From positions 1 to 30,094 of the IMG/VR virus record IMGVR_UViG_3300046727_000088: 30,094 nt of DNA; one strand, given 5' to 3'. This DNA is from a virus. Below are positions 8,407 to 16,273 of the stretch, one piece after another (position 1 is the first letter of the stretch; each line of letters opens with the position of its first letter). The notes under the pieces were generated by a model. That model did not search any database and had not been told where the DNA came from. It saw only the letters and a program-made list of their open reading frames with translations. The translations under genes were made by a program, and so were the position numbers.

Positions 8407-8709
8407 ATGGCAGACCCGAAGAAAGCCGCCGTGGACAAGGTCGCGGCGGCGGCAGAACAGCCGGCGCCCGAGCCGACCCCGGCTCCGGAGCCCGCTCCCG
8501 CTCCCGTCGATGCGGCTCCTCCTCCCCCCGCGCCGGCTCCGGAGCCGCCGAAGCCCCGCGTGCCGCCCTACACCGTCGCGCCGGGAACCTCGATCGTCTG
8601 CGCCGGAGGACATCTCGACGCGGGCACCGAGATCTCGGCCCGTGACTTCGTCGGTGGCCAGAAGGACCTCGACGACCTCATCGCGCGCGGCGCCATCGTC
8701 AAGTCGTGA
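8407..8709 (+). CDS. Small head-neck protein with Pro/Ala/Glu-rich linker
   Basis: 100 residues. The first half is a basic start followed by a Pro-Ala-Glu repeat (PAPEPTPAPEPAPAP-type, about residues 20-52). The second half is a compact ~45-residue domain (TVAPGTSIVCAGGHLDAGTEISARDF...LIARGAIV), which resembles short conserved phage proteins placed right after the capsid gene (the lambda FI position). The ATG at 8407 fits the 20-base gap after the capsid stop. The last bases overlap the next gene's GTG. The exact role is unknown. Confidence 0.7.
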   Translation: MADPKKAAVDKVAAAAEQPAPEPTPAPEPAPAPVDAAPPPPAPAPEPPKPRVPPYTVAPGTSIVCAGGHLDAGTEISARDFVGGQKDLDDLIARGAIVKS

Positions 8710-9089
8710 GCCTCCGCGCGCAAGCCGCGGCGGATCTCGGGGCCATCCTCGGGGACGCCGCGGGCGGGTTCGGATGGCCGATCACGGTGACGGACCCGAG
8801 CGGCACGGCGAGGACCCTCACCGGGTTCTCGTCGGACATCGGCCAGGTCATCGACCCGCAGACTGGTGTCGCGGTCGCTGGACGAACGGCCTCGGTCGCG
8901 CTAGCGCTCGCCGCGCTCACTGCCGCCGGCCTCGGAATGCCTCGCGGGATCGCGGACCCGGCTTCGAAGCCCTGGGTCGTGTCGTTCAACGACATCGGCG
9001 GGACGTCGCACACGTTCAAGGTCCTCGAGGCGATGCCGGACAGGGCGCTCGGCGTCGTGGTCTGCACCCTCGAGAGCTACAAGCCGTGA
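8706..9089 (+). CDS. Head completion / head-tail joining protein (gpFII-like)
   Basis: 127 residues, starting at a GTG that overlaps the preceding stop (GTGA). Size and place match lambda gpFII (117), which joins the filled head to the tail. The visible pattern is an N-terminal helix, a beta-rich middle containing ITVTDPSGTARTLTG and IGQVIDPQTGVAVAGR, then WVVSFNDIGG, and a final strand ending LGVVVCTLESYKP. It ends by overlapping the next gene's GTG. The assignment is by pattern and gene order. Confidence 0.6.
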   Translation: MSLRAQAAADLGAILGDAAGGFGWPITVTDPSGTARTLTGFSSDIGQVIDPQTGVAVAGRTASVALALAALTAAGLGMPRGIADPASKPWVVSFNDIGGTSHTFKVLEAMPDRALGVVVCTLESYKP

Positions 9090-9784
9090 CCCTCACGCCG
9101 CAGATCTCGACGCTCATCGACGCGCCGGACGCCTACGAGGTCGTGCGCGACCAGATCGCGGCGCTCCTCCTCGTCGAGAGCACGAATCAGCAGGCCCTCG
9201 CGACGGCGGCCAGCAAGACCGATCCGACGCTCTGGAAGCTTCGCGTCTTCACCGAGCGGTCGAATCCGTGGGCGGAGTACCAGCCGACCGAGGAAGGCTC
9301 TCCGCCGCCCGATCGCGCGCCGATCGTGAACGTCTCCTACGACAACTCGATATTCGACAAATCGAGCTCGAACGTCGTCGCGCGACAGACGGCGACCGGG
9401 ACGTTCAACATCGACTGCTACGGCTACGGAGTGAGTGCCGCGAACGGAAGCGGCCACGACTCCGGAGACGAGCTCGCCGCCCGCGCCGCACAGAGAGCGC
9501 TCCGCCTCGTGCGCAATATCCTGATGGCGGACTCGTACACGTACCTCGGTCTACGAAAGACCGTGGGGCGTCGATGGCCGGCGTCCGTGACGATGTTTCA
9601 GCCCTCCGACGGTGAGAGACCCGTCGAGCAGGTGATGGCCGCGCGCATCTCGCTCGAGGTGCAGTTCAACGAGTTCTCGCCGCAATACGTCGCGCAGACG
9701 ATCGAATCCGTCTACGCGACCGTGAAGCGGACCGAGACGGGCGAGATCTTCCTCGTCGCTCAGTACCAGCCCCCCGGCCCCTAG
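9086..9784 (+). CDS. Neck / tail-completion protein
   Basis: 232 residues from a GTG overlapping the previous stop (GTGA). It lies just before the sheath, the usual place of a tail terminator or neck protein in contractile-tail phages. It starts with a helical ~40 residues (LTPQISTLIDAPDAYEVVRDQ), followed by mixed alpha/beta sequence with NVSYDNSIFD, FNIDCYGYGV, and GDELAARAAQRALRLVRNIL, a helix that recurs in such proteins. No catalytic motif is seen. It ends 82 bases before the sheath gene. Confidence 0.6.
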   Translation: MTLTPQISTLIDAPDAYEVVRDQIAALLLVESTNQQALATAASKTDPTLWKLRVFTERSNPWAEYQPTEEGSPPPDRAPIVNVSYDNSIFDKSSSNVVARQTATGTFNIDCYGYGVSAANGSGHDSGDELAARAAQRALRLVRNILMADSYTYLGLRKTVGRRWPASVTMFQPSDGERPVEQVMAARISLEVQFNEFSPQYVAQTIESVYATVKRTETGEIFLVAQYQPPGP

Positions 9785-9823
9785 CCGTTTCGCAACTCCT
9801 GGCACTGCGAGCTCCGTTCCGAC

Positions 9824-9838
9824 GGGGCGCGGCGCCCC
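9824..9838 (+). promoter_or_regulatory. GC hairpin in the sheath-gene leader
   Basis: GGGGC (9824-9828) pairs with GCCCC (9834-9838) across GCGGC. It stands in the 82-base gap before the sheath ATG, where CGGAGAAAAG follows as a ribosome site. No T tract. It resembles the hairpin-plus-strong-ribosome-site arrangement before the other abundant structural genes here. Confidence 0.4.
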
Positions 9839-9866
9839 CTCGTTCCAAGCAACGGAGAAAAGACCC

Positions 9867-11651
9867 ATGAGCATCGACGCATCCGCCATCGCTCGCGTGA
9901 TCGGCATTGCCACCACCTTCGTCAACCTTCGCGGCGGAGTCGCGTTCCTCCCGCAGCGCATCGCGGTGCTCGCGCAGGGATCGACCGCCGTCACGTACCC
10001 GACGACGAAACAGCAGATCACGAGCAGCGCGCAGGCCGGGAACCTCTACGGCTGGGGCTCGCCGATCCACAAGATCGCGCGCCAGCTCTTCCCGGACAAC
10101 AACGACGGCGTCGGGACCATCCCCGTCACGGTGTACCCGCTCGTCGACGACGGCTCGGGTGCTGCCGCGACGGCGGACATCACGCCTTCTGGGACGACGA
10201 CGGCAGCCGCGAGCTACTACGTCCGAGTCAGCGGGACGCTCTCGGCGCCCTTCACGATCCCAAGCGGCGCGGCCGTCGTGAATGACCGTTGCCGCGCGAT
10301 CGGGAAGGCGGTCGCCGCCATCCTGAACATGCCGGTGCTCTCGACCTACGCCTACGGCGCGGTCACGTCGGCCGCGGGCGGATCGAACGTCGGTAACGGC
10401 ACGTGCACGGTGCTCTCGGTCACTGGGACGCCCGTTCCGGGCGCCTGGAGCCTCGTGGTGAACACGGCCGTCGCGAACGGCGGCGTGTGGACGCTCACGG
10501 ATCCGGACGGGAACGTCATCTCGACGTCGGTCACCATGACGCCCGGAGTGGGCGGCGCGACGGTGATCAACGTCGGCGGGATCCAGTTCACGCTCACGGA
10601 TGCGTCGACCGACTTCGCCGTCGGCGACAAGTTCACGATCACCGTCCCCGCCACGAAGGTGAACCTCACCGCGAAGTGGAAGGGCGTCACGGGGAACGAC
10701 CTCGTCGTCGAGGTCCTTCAGCCTTCGCCGTCCGTCGGCGCAGTGTTCACGATCACGGCCCCGCACGGCGGCCTCGTGAACCCGAGCATCTCCACGGCGC
10801 TCACCCTGATGGGCAACGTCTGGGAGACGATGGTCATCAATCAGATGGGCACGGAGGATACGACGACGCTCGACCTCCTCTCGACCTTCGGTGAAGGCCG
10901 GTGGGGCCAGCTCGTCCGGAAGCCGCTCATCGCGTTCTGCGGGAACACCAAGTCGTCCGTCTCGACGGCGACGGCGGTCTCCTCGACGCGCCTCACGGAC
11001 CGCACGAACTGCGAGCTCGTCGCGCCCGGATCGGTGGCCCTGCCGTTCGTCGTGGCCGCGCGCCAGGTCGCGCGGATCGCCGTCATGGCGAACAACAACC
11101 CGCCGACCGACTACGGCTCGCTCCCGGTGGACGGGATCCTTCCGGGCGACGATAGCGTGCAATGGGACTACCCGACGCGCGACCTCGCCGTGAAAGCGGG
11201 CTGCTCGACCGTCGAAGTGAACGACGGCGTGATGCAGATCGGCGACGTCGTGACGATGTACCACCCGACGGGGGACCCGAACCCGGCGTACCGGTACGTC
11301 GTGGATATCGTGAAGCTGCAGAACATCATCTTCAATACGAACCTGATCTTTGCAGCTCCGGAGTGGGCCGCGGCCCCGCTCATCCCAGACGATCAGCCGA
11401 CGGTGAACCCGAACGCGCGCAAGCCGCGATCGGCGAAGACGGAAGTCGCCGTGATGATCGACAGCCTCGGCCTGAACGCGATCATCAGTGATCCGAAGAC
11501 GGCGAAGAAGAGCATTCAGGCGAGCATCAACGCTCAGAACCCGAAGCGCCTCGATCTTCAGTTCACGGTGCAACTCGCGGGCAATAGCAACGTGAAGAGC
11601 GTCGATTTGCTATTTGGATTTTTCTACGGCTCGCCCGCGCTCGCGGCATGA
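9867..11651 (+). CDS. Contractile tail sheath protein (Mu gpL-like) with inserted domain
   Basis: 594 residues. The start (VRIGIATTFVNLRGGVAFLPQRIAVLAQG-like region) and the C-terminal half (a long beta/helix region ending FTVQLAGNSNVKSVDLLFGFFYG) fit the Mu-type sheath, the contracting outer tube that drives the tail tube through the envelope. Residues ~166-262 hold an extra Gly/Thr-rich domain with VWTLTDPDG and STDFAVGD, matching the insertion in the decoration protein at 6459-7151. Without it the protein would be ~497 residues, near the size of Mu gpL. The insert probably lies on the outer sheath surface. The gene stands alone with a structured leader, and tube follows. Confidence 0.9.
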   Translation: MSIDASAIARVIGIATTFVNLRGGVAFLPQRIAVLAQGSTAVTYPTTKQQITSSAQAGNLYGWGSPIHKIARQLFPDNNDGVGTIPVTVYPLVDDGSGAAATADITPSGTTTAAASYYVRVSGTLSAPFTIPSGAAVVNDRCRAIGKAVAAILNMPVLSTYAYGAVTSAAGGSNVGNGTCTVLSVTGTPVPGAWSLVVNTAVANGGVWTLTDPDGNVISTSVTMTPGVGGATVINVGGIQFTLTDASTDFAVGDKFTITVPATKVNLTAKWKGVTGNDLVVEVLQPSPSVGAVFTITAPHGGLVNPSISTALTLMGNVWETMVINQMGTEDTTTLDLLSTFGEGRWGQLVRKPLIAFCGNTKSSVSTATAVSSTRLTDRTNCELVAPGSVALPFVVAARQVARIAVMANNNPPTDYGSLPVDGILPGDDSVQWDYPTRDLAVKAGCSTVEVNDGVMQIGDVVTMYHPTGDPNPAYRYVVDIVKLQNIIFNTNLIFAAPEWAAAPLIPDDQPTVNPNARKPRSAKTEVAVMIDSLGLNAIISDPKTAKKSIQASINAQNPKRLDLQFTVQLAGNSNVKSVDLLFGFFYGSPALAA

Positions 11652-11689
11652 TCTCCGCTCTCGCGGCGTAACAACTAAGGAGGAGTGAG

Positions 11690-11749
11690 ACGGAGGCCAC
11701 TCGGCCCGCGCCACTGCGCGGCTCGGGGCGGCCGAGGTCCGCCTTCCGT
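11690..11749 (+). promoter_or_regulatory. Large stem-loop in the tube-gene leader
   Basis: Nested pairing: ACGGA (11690-11694) with TCCGT (11745-11749), GGC (11695-11697) with GCC (11741-11743), CTCGGCC (11700-11706) with GGCCGAG (11730-11736), and CGCGC (11707-11711) with GCGCG (11716-11720). Upstream, at 11677-11683, is a perfect AAGGAGG that has no start codon at usable spacing. The tube gene's own site (AGAAAGAGGA) lies after the hairpin. This looks like a leader that controls or stabilises a strongly expressed message. Confidence 0.55.
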
Positions 11750-11769
11750 ACAGAAAGAGGATTGCTCCC

Positions 11770-12156
11770 ATGGGTGCAGCAGTAGGCGGCTCGGTCGAAG
11801 CCGTGGACATCAAGGGCCGAAACTTCCCGGTGGCGGCGGACGCGGACGCGAACCGTTCGCTCGGAGGCTTCACGAACGAAGTGTCCGCAAACGGCGACGG
11901 TACCGCGCGCATTCTGAAGACGCGCGTTCCGTGGAACCTCGACGGCCTCGCGCTCGAGATCAACAACGATCGGCAGGATCTCGAGTTCCTGCAGGACGTC
12001 GCGAACTCGCTCGACTTCGTCCCGATGACGATCACCTTCGCCGACGGGAACACGTACATGGGCCCCGGGATGATCACGGGAGACGTCAAGGCGAGCAGCG
12101 CCACGGCGACCGCCCCGATCGGGCTCATGGGCCCGGGTGAGCTGAGCATCCAATGA
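11770..12156 (+). CDS. Tail tube protein (Mu gpM-like)
   Basis: 128 residues, directly after the sheath, the standard sheath-tube order. Features are an N-terminal AVGGSVEAVDIKGRNFPVA start, a strand-rich core, NLDGLALEINNDRQDLEFLQDV as the long helix region, and MTITFADGNTYMGPGMITGD, typical of the Mu/P2 tube family, in which 'DG..Y.G.G.I.G' forms the beta sandwich. The hexameric rings form the inner rigid tube. The ribosome site AGAGGA stands ~8 bases before the ATG. The stop overlaps the chaperone start (ATGA). Confidence 0.88.
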   Translation: MGAAVGGSVEAVDIKGRNFPVAADADANRSLGGFTNEVSANGDGTARILKTRVPWNLDGLALEINNDRQDLEFLQDVANSLDFVPMTITFADGNTYMGPGMITGDVKASSATATAPIGLMGPGELSIQ

Positions 12157-12563
12157 GCGAGAAGGTCGTTGCGACGGAAGTCGCGGAAGCCGACTTCGCT
12201 CGATGGGTCTCGGCGATGGACCTCGTCGATAAGCTCGATCCGTCGCAACTCGACGACGAGGACAAGAAGAGCCTCGCCGCCGCGAAGACGACGCTCATCC
12301 AAGCGATGGAGTCAGGGCGGCTCGTCGTCGACGAGAAGGGACAGTTCGTCTTCACGCCGGCCGTAGGCCAAGGCCCCATCACCTTCTACGAGCCGTCGGG
12401 CGCGACCCTGATCGCGATGGACGGAAAGAAGGACGGTCATTCCAACGCGAAGATGTTCGCCGCGATGGCCGACTTCACGAAGACGCCGTCGGCGACTCTC
12501 GCGGCGCTGAAGATGCGAGACCTCCGCGTCTGTCAGGCGATCACCGTGCTTTTTTTGGGCTAA
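12153..12563 (+). CDS. Tail assembly chaperone, short form
   Basis: 136 residues between tube and tape measure, where contractile and siphophages encode two chaperone forms that coat the tape measure during tail assembly. The N-terminal half is acidic and helical; the middle has FTPAVGQGPITFYEP and a helical end, MRDLRVCQAITVLFLG. The last codons contain a run of seven T within GTG CTT TTT TTG GGC TAA, the frameshift site described separately. The start overlaps the tube stop. Confidence 0.85.
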   Translation: MSEKVVATEVAEADFARWVSAMDLVDKLDPSQLDDEDKKSLAAAKTTLIQAMESGRLVVDEKGQFVFTPAVGQGPITFYEPSGATLIAMDGKKDGHSNAKMFAAMADFTKTPSATLAALKMRDLRVCQAITVLFLG

Positions 12564-12793
12564 CGGCAGCCACGGATCTCGTCCGCGCAGGGAGAGACGC
12601 GCGGCTGCCGCGCAAAGACGGCATCGAGCTTCACACGCTCGGAAACGTCTATCGTGAAATGCTCCGGCAAATCTGCCGCGACTATGCCGGGCTCCCAGAT
12701 CCGCGGACTCTGACGATGGGGGAGATCCGGTTCTTCTACGAAGGGCTTCGCCCCGAGCTGCGAGAAGCCACGCGACCGCGCGCAAGGAAATGA
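12153..12793 (+). CDS. Tail assembly chaperone, -1 frameshift extended form
   Basis: A shift of -1 on T TTT TTG (12551-12557) continues into an open frame to the TGA at 12791-12793 and gives 213 residues: 135 shared and 78 new. The added part reads GLTAATDLVRAGRDARLP..., includes LHTLGNVYREMLRQICRDY, and ends with LTMGEIRFFYEGLRPEL, a segment that strongly resembles the second chaperone frame of Mu/P2-like tails. The extension has no suitable start codon with a ribosome site of its own and fills the otherwise unexplained 237-base gap before the tape measure. P2 uses the same slippery heptamer for its E/E' pair, as I recall. Confidence 0.85.
12551..12610 (+). promoter_or_regulatory. Programmed -1 frameshift site with downstream stem
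   Basis: The heptamer T TTT TTG at 12551-12557 is in the proper phase of the short chaperone frame. Six bases later, CGGCAGCC (12564-12571) pairs perfectly with GGCTGCCG (12603-12610), an 8-bp GC-rich stem at the classic distance for stimulating slippage. The zero-frame stop TAA lies at 12561-12563, in the spacer. Confidence 0.85.
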
Positions 12794-12800
12794 ACCTCGA

Positions 12801-14909
12801 ATGGCCGGGCGGTTTTCAATCGAAGCGGTCTTCAAGGCCATCGACAAGTTCTCCGCGCCCGTCGCGAAGATGTCGGGAGTCGCCGACCGAATGGCGCGCA
12901 AGGCCCGAAGTGGGATCGGCGCCACGAATCGCGTCGTCGACAAGATCGCCGGCGGGATGAAGGACTCCGCCCTCGCTTTCGGCGCCGCGAGCGTCGTGGC
13001 GGGGGCTGCCGTTTTGGGGGTCGCGAAGACGGGCGCCGACTTCGAGCAGTCGATCGTCAACGTCGGCGCCGTGATGGGGAAGAGCCGCTCGCAGATCCAG
13101 GATCTCGAGAAAGAGGCGATGCGCCTCGGCGTCGTGACTCAGTTCTCCTCGAGCGAAGTCGCGGACGCCATGGAAATGATGGCCCGGAAGGGCTTCGACT
13201 CGAAGGAGATCCTACAAGGGATCCCCGGCGTCCTGAACGCCGTCGCCGCGTCTGGTGAAGGCATGGCGGAGGTCTCGACGGTCGTCGGTAGCGCCATCCG
13301 AGGCTTCGGCCTCGAGGCGGGCGCCGCGAGTCACGTCGCGGACATCCTAGCCTTTAGCGCCGAGAAGACGGGCGCTCGCATCACGGAGATGGGAGAGGCG
13401 CTTTCGATCGCCGCCCCCACCGCGAAGACTCTCGGAGTGTCGATCGAGGACACGGCCGCCGCGGTCGGTCTCCTCCAGAAGATGGGCATCGACGCCTCGA
13501 CGGCGGGCACCGCGACCGCGACGATGCTCGCGAAGATCACGAAGCCCTCGAAGGATGCCGCCGAGCAGATGGCGCACCTCGGGATCAAGTTCAAAGACGC
13601 GAAGGGGAATATGCTTCCCTTCCGCGACGTCCTCGGTCAGTTCGTGAAGGCAGGAGACAAGGCCGGCGGGAACATGAACCGCATGGCGTTCTTCGCCGAG
13701 CTCGTCGGGCTCCGTGGCGACAAGGCCGCGATCGCGCTCTCCGACATGTCGAAGAGCGGCGACTTCGACAAGCTCGCGCAGTCCCTGCAGAAGGTCGACG
13801 GCTATTCCGAGAAGGTCGCGAAGCTCCGCATGGACACGACGAAGGGCTCGTGGAAGCTCCTCACGTCCACGGTCGAGGTGCTCGAGACGAGGCTCTTCAA
13901 TCTGAAGAGCGGCGCGATCAAGGGCGTGATCGACCAGACGAACGCATGGATCGCCGCGAACCAAGACCTCATCGTCCAGAAGGTCCAAGACACGATCAAG
14001 GACGTCGCGGACAACCTTCCGAAGATCGAAATGTGGCTGAAGCGCATCGGAATCGCGCTTGCGGTCTTCGCCGCTTTCGCGATCGCCACGAAAGTCGCCA
14101 TGTTCGCGACTCTCGCATTCGAGATCGGGCTCGGCGTCGCGAGCGCCGCTGGGACGGCCTTCTCTGCCGTCCTCGGAGTCGTCCGGGCCGTCATGACGTC
14201 GGCGACCCTAGCGACGGCCGCTAGCACCGTGGCGACCTGGGCGCAGAACACGGCCCTCGCGGTCGGCAAGATCGGAACGACGGGTTTCACGGTCGCGACG
14301 ATCGCGAGCACCGTCTCGACGTGGGCGCAAAATGCCGCCCTCGCGGTGAAGAACGCCGCCCTCGCGCTGGCGGCTTCCGTGACCTCCGGGCTCACTCTCT
14401 CGACGCTCTCGTCGACCATTGCGACCGCGGCGAACACCGTCGCGACCTGGGCGAGGAATGCCGCTCTGACCGCCGGGACAACCGTGCTCGGCCTCTACCA
14501 AATCGCGACCGGCACGGCGACCGAAGCAACGATCGCGGCGACCGGCGCCATGGCCCCATTCCTCGTGACGATCGGCGCGGTGACGGCCGCGGTCCTCGCT
14601 CTCGTGGCGGCGTGGGATCAGTGGTCGAAGCTGAAGGACGTCTCGGGCGGCATGGGCGTGACGGACTTCTTCAAGACGGCGATCAAGGAAGGCACGCTCG
14701 ACCCGGCGAAGGTGGTCGACGCCTACCAGAACGACCAGGCGCGCGCCTCGTCCGGTGAGACGGCGCAGATGGTGAGCCCGCAGGAGCGCGCCGCCTCGCT
14801 CGGCAAGGGCGAGATCACGATCAAGGACCAGACGGGCCGCGCGTCCGTCACGAAGGCACCGAAGGGCGGCTTCGCGATGCCGCTCGTCCCCGCGAGCGGG
14901 ACGCTCTGA
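12801..14909 (+). CDS. Tail tape measure protein
   Basis: 702 residues. Residues ~75-240 match the TP901-type tape-measure core: DFEQSIVNVGAVMG, the LGVVTQFSSSEVADAMEMMARKG segment, and TAKTLGVSIEDTAAAVGLLQKMG. Hydrophobic segments lie around residues 415-465 and 580-605. Residues ~474-558 contain three copies of an A-T-V-x-TWAxNxAL repeat. The protein sets tail length and is ejected ahead of the DNA; at ~0.15 nm per residue it would set a tail of very roughly 100 nm (a rule of thumb, not measured). AAGGAA precedes the start by ~12 bases. The stop overlaps the next start (TGATG). Confidence 0.93.
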   Translation: MAGRFSIEAVFKAIDKFSAPVAKMSGVADRMARKARSGIGATNRVVDKIAGGMKDSALAFGAASVVAGAAVLGVAKTGADFEQSIVNVGAVMGKSRSQIQDLEKEAMRLGVVTQFSSSEVADAMEMMARKGFDSKEILQGIPGVLNAVAASGEGMAEVSTVVGSAIRGFGLEAGAASHVADILAFSAEKTGARITEMGEALSIAAPTAKTLGVSIEDTAAAVGLLQKMGIDASTAGTATATMLAKITKPSKDAAEQMAHLGIKFKDAKGNMLPFRDVLGQFVKAGDKAGGNMNRMAFFAELVGLRGDKAAIALSDMSKSGDFDKLAQSLQKVDGYSEKVAKLRMDTTKGSWKLLTSTVEVLETRLFNLKSGAIKGVIDQTNAWIAANQDLIVQKVQDTIKDVADNLPKIEMWLKRIGIALAVFAAFAIATKVAMFATLAFEIGLGVASAAGTAFSAVLGVVRAVMTSATLATAASTVATWAQNTALAVGKIGTTGFTVATIASTVSTWAQNAALAVKNAALALAASVTSGLTLSTLSSTIATAANTVATWARNAALTAGTTVLGLYQIATGTATEATIAATGAMAPFLVTIGAVTAAVLALVAAWDQWSKLKDVSGGMGVTDFFKTAIKEGTLDPAKVVDAYQNDQARASSGETAQMVSPQERAASLGKGEITIKDQTGRASVTKAPKGGFAMPLVPASGTL
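14217..14475 (+). repeat. Three degenerate repeats inside the tape measure gene
   Basis: Units begin near 14220, 14302 and 14431 and encode STVATWAQNTALAV, STVSTWAQNAALAV and NTVATWARNAALTA. The spacing is 27 and 43 residues, so insertions or deletions have occurred between units. Tape measure genes change length by such internal duplications, which would alter tail length. Confidence 0.7.
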
Positions 14910-16270
14910 TGGCCGGCTTCGTTCCGCCGGGCATCGCCGGTCTACTGGGCCTCTTTGGTGCGGATCAATCCTGGAAAGACCGTCTCAAAGAGGCCGCCTA
15001 TACGTCCCCGGGGGGCACCCGGATCAAGTTCCTCTACGAGGCAGTGAGTCGGGAGACCACGAGGCGCACGACGGCATTCGAGTTCCCCGGGGTAAACAAC
15101 GCGTACGTACAGGACAACGGGAACGGCTCTCGCCGGTACCCGCTCACCTGTTTTTTCTCTGGCAAGGACTGCGACATGGTCGCGACCGCCTTCGAGGCGG
15201 CCCTGCTCGAGCGCGGAGTGGGGAAGCTCGAGCACCCTCTCTACGGGACGTTCGACGTGATTCCGTTCGGGGACATCACGCGCAGGGACGACCTGAAGAA
15301 CGCGGCGAATCAGGCCGTCGTCGAGGTGACCTTCTGGACGACGACGGGAGCGGTCTACCCCTCCTCGCAGACGGACGCGGCGAGTGAGATCACCGCGGCC
15401 CTCGCCGGCTTCGACGTGGCCGCCGCGCAGCAATTCTCGGCGAGCACGAGCCTCGGGAGCGCGCTCAGTGCCGCGAACGCGATCCACACGATCAAGAGCC
15501 TGCTCCGCGCCGTGAGCGCCGTCCTGCAGGGGATCTCGGACGCGACCGCGAGCGTCGACCGGGACTTCCGCGACGCCCAGCGCCTCGTGAACGAGAGCAT
15601 GGATGTGCTCATCGGGCAGCCGCTACAGCTCGCCCTTCAGATCTCGAACCTCATCAAAGCGCCTGGGCGCGCGCTCTCCGGTATCGAGAACCGTCTCGAC
15701 GGTTACGAAGCCCTTGCGCAGCGGATCTTCGGATCGCCGGCGGGGCGCCCGGCGGCTTCGTTCTCCTCGGGCTCGAGCATCCCGGCCCGCGTGAAGCGGA
15801 TCTCGAACGACTTCCTGATCGCGGACCTCTTCGCGACGAACGCCGTCGGCGGATCCATCGTCTCGGTGGTCAACAACACCTTCGCGACAAAGACCGAGGC
15901 CGTCGGAGCCGCGGACAAGATCCTTTCTCAGCTCGACGCCGCGGTCTCCTGGCGCGACAGCGGGTTTCAGGCCGTAGGGCAAACGGGCGGCGTGAGCACG
16001 TCCCAGGTAGACACCGGAGAGGCTTACCAGGCGCTGCAACGGGCGGCCTCGCTTGCGGCCGGCTTCCTGATCCAACTCTCCTTTTCGCTCATCCCGGAGC
16101 GGGCGATCGTGCTCGACCGCGCTCGGACGATCATCGACGTAGCCGCGGAGCTCTACGGAAGCGTAGACGACCGGCTCGACTTCCTGATCGACACGAACGA
16201 TCTCAGCGGCAACGAAATACTCGAGCTCCCGGCTGGTCGGAAGATCGTCTACTACGTCGCAGCGGCGTGA
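14909..16270 (+). CDS. Mu gpN-like tail/baseplate protein (DNA circularisation N-terminal family)
   Basis: 453 residues. The first ~130 residues match the family named for Mu gpN: W22KDRLKEAAY, TAFEFPG, the N/G-rich turn before RRYPLTCFFSG, and LEHPLYGTFDVIPFG. The remainder is helical with a long central segment (residues ~150-270) and beta sequence at the end. The family name mentions DNA circularisation, but in Mu-like phages it is a tail component at the baseplate hub, directly after the tape measure as here. The start overlaps the tape measure stop by one base. Confidence 0.88.
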   Translation: MAGFVPPGIAGLLGLFGADQSWKDRLKEAAYTSPGGTRIKFLYEAVSRETTRRTTAFEFPGVNNAYVQDNGNGSRRYPLTCFFSGKDCDMVATAFEAALLERGVGKLEHPLYGTFDVIPFGDITRRDDLKNAANQAVVEVTFWTTTGAVYPSSQTDAASEITAALAGFDVAAAQQFSASTSLGSALSAANAIHTIKSLLRAVSAVLQGISDATASVDRDFRDAQRLVNESMDVLIGQPLQLALQISNLIKAPGRALSGIENRLDGYEALAQRIFGSPAGRPAASFSSGSSIPARVKRISNDFLIADLFATNAVGGSIVSVVNNTFATKTEAVGAADKILSQLDAAVSWRDSGFQAVGQTGGVSTSQVDTGEAYQALQRAASLAAGFLIQLSFSLIPERAIVLDRARTIIDVAAELYGSVDDRLDFLIDTNDLSGNEILELPAGRKIVYYVAAA

Positions 16271-16273
16271 CGG

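Noticed and set aside
9666-11573. 635-codon reverse-strand frame over the sheath gene
   Set aside because: Arg/Asp-rich composition typical of the complement of GC3-rich coding DNA. The forward frame is a recognisable sheath protein.
11685-12140. GTG frame beginning right after AAGGAGG before the tube gene
   Set aside because: The start is only one base from the ribosome site and the product is an Arg-rich shadow of the tube gene. The AAGGAGG is reported only as an orphan site.
14909-16270. Reading the gpN-like protein as a DNA-circularising enzyme
   Set aside because: The family name is historical. Gene order between tape measure and hub fits a structural tail role, and no nucleic-acid enzyme motif is visible.
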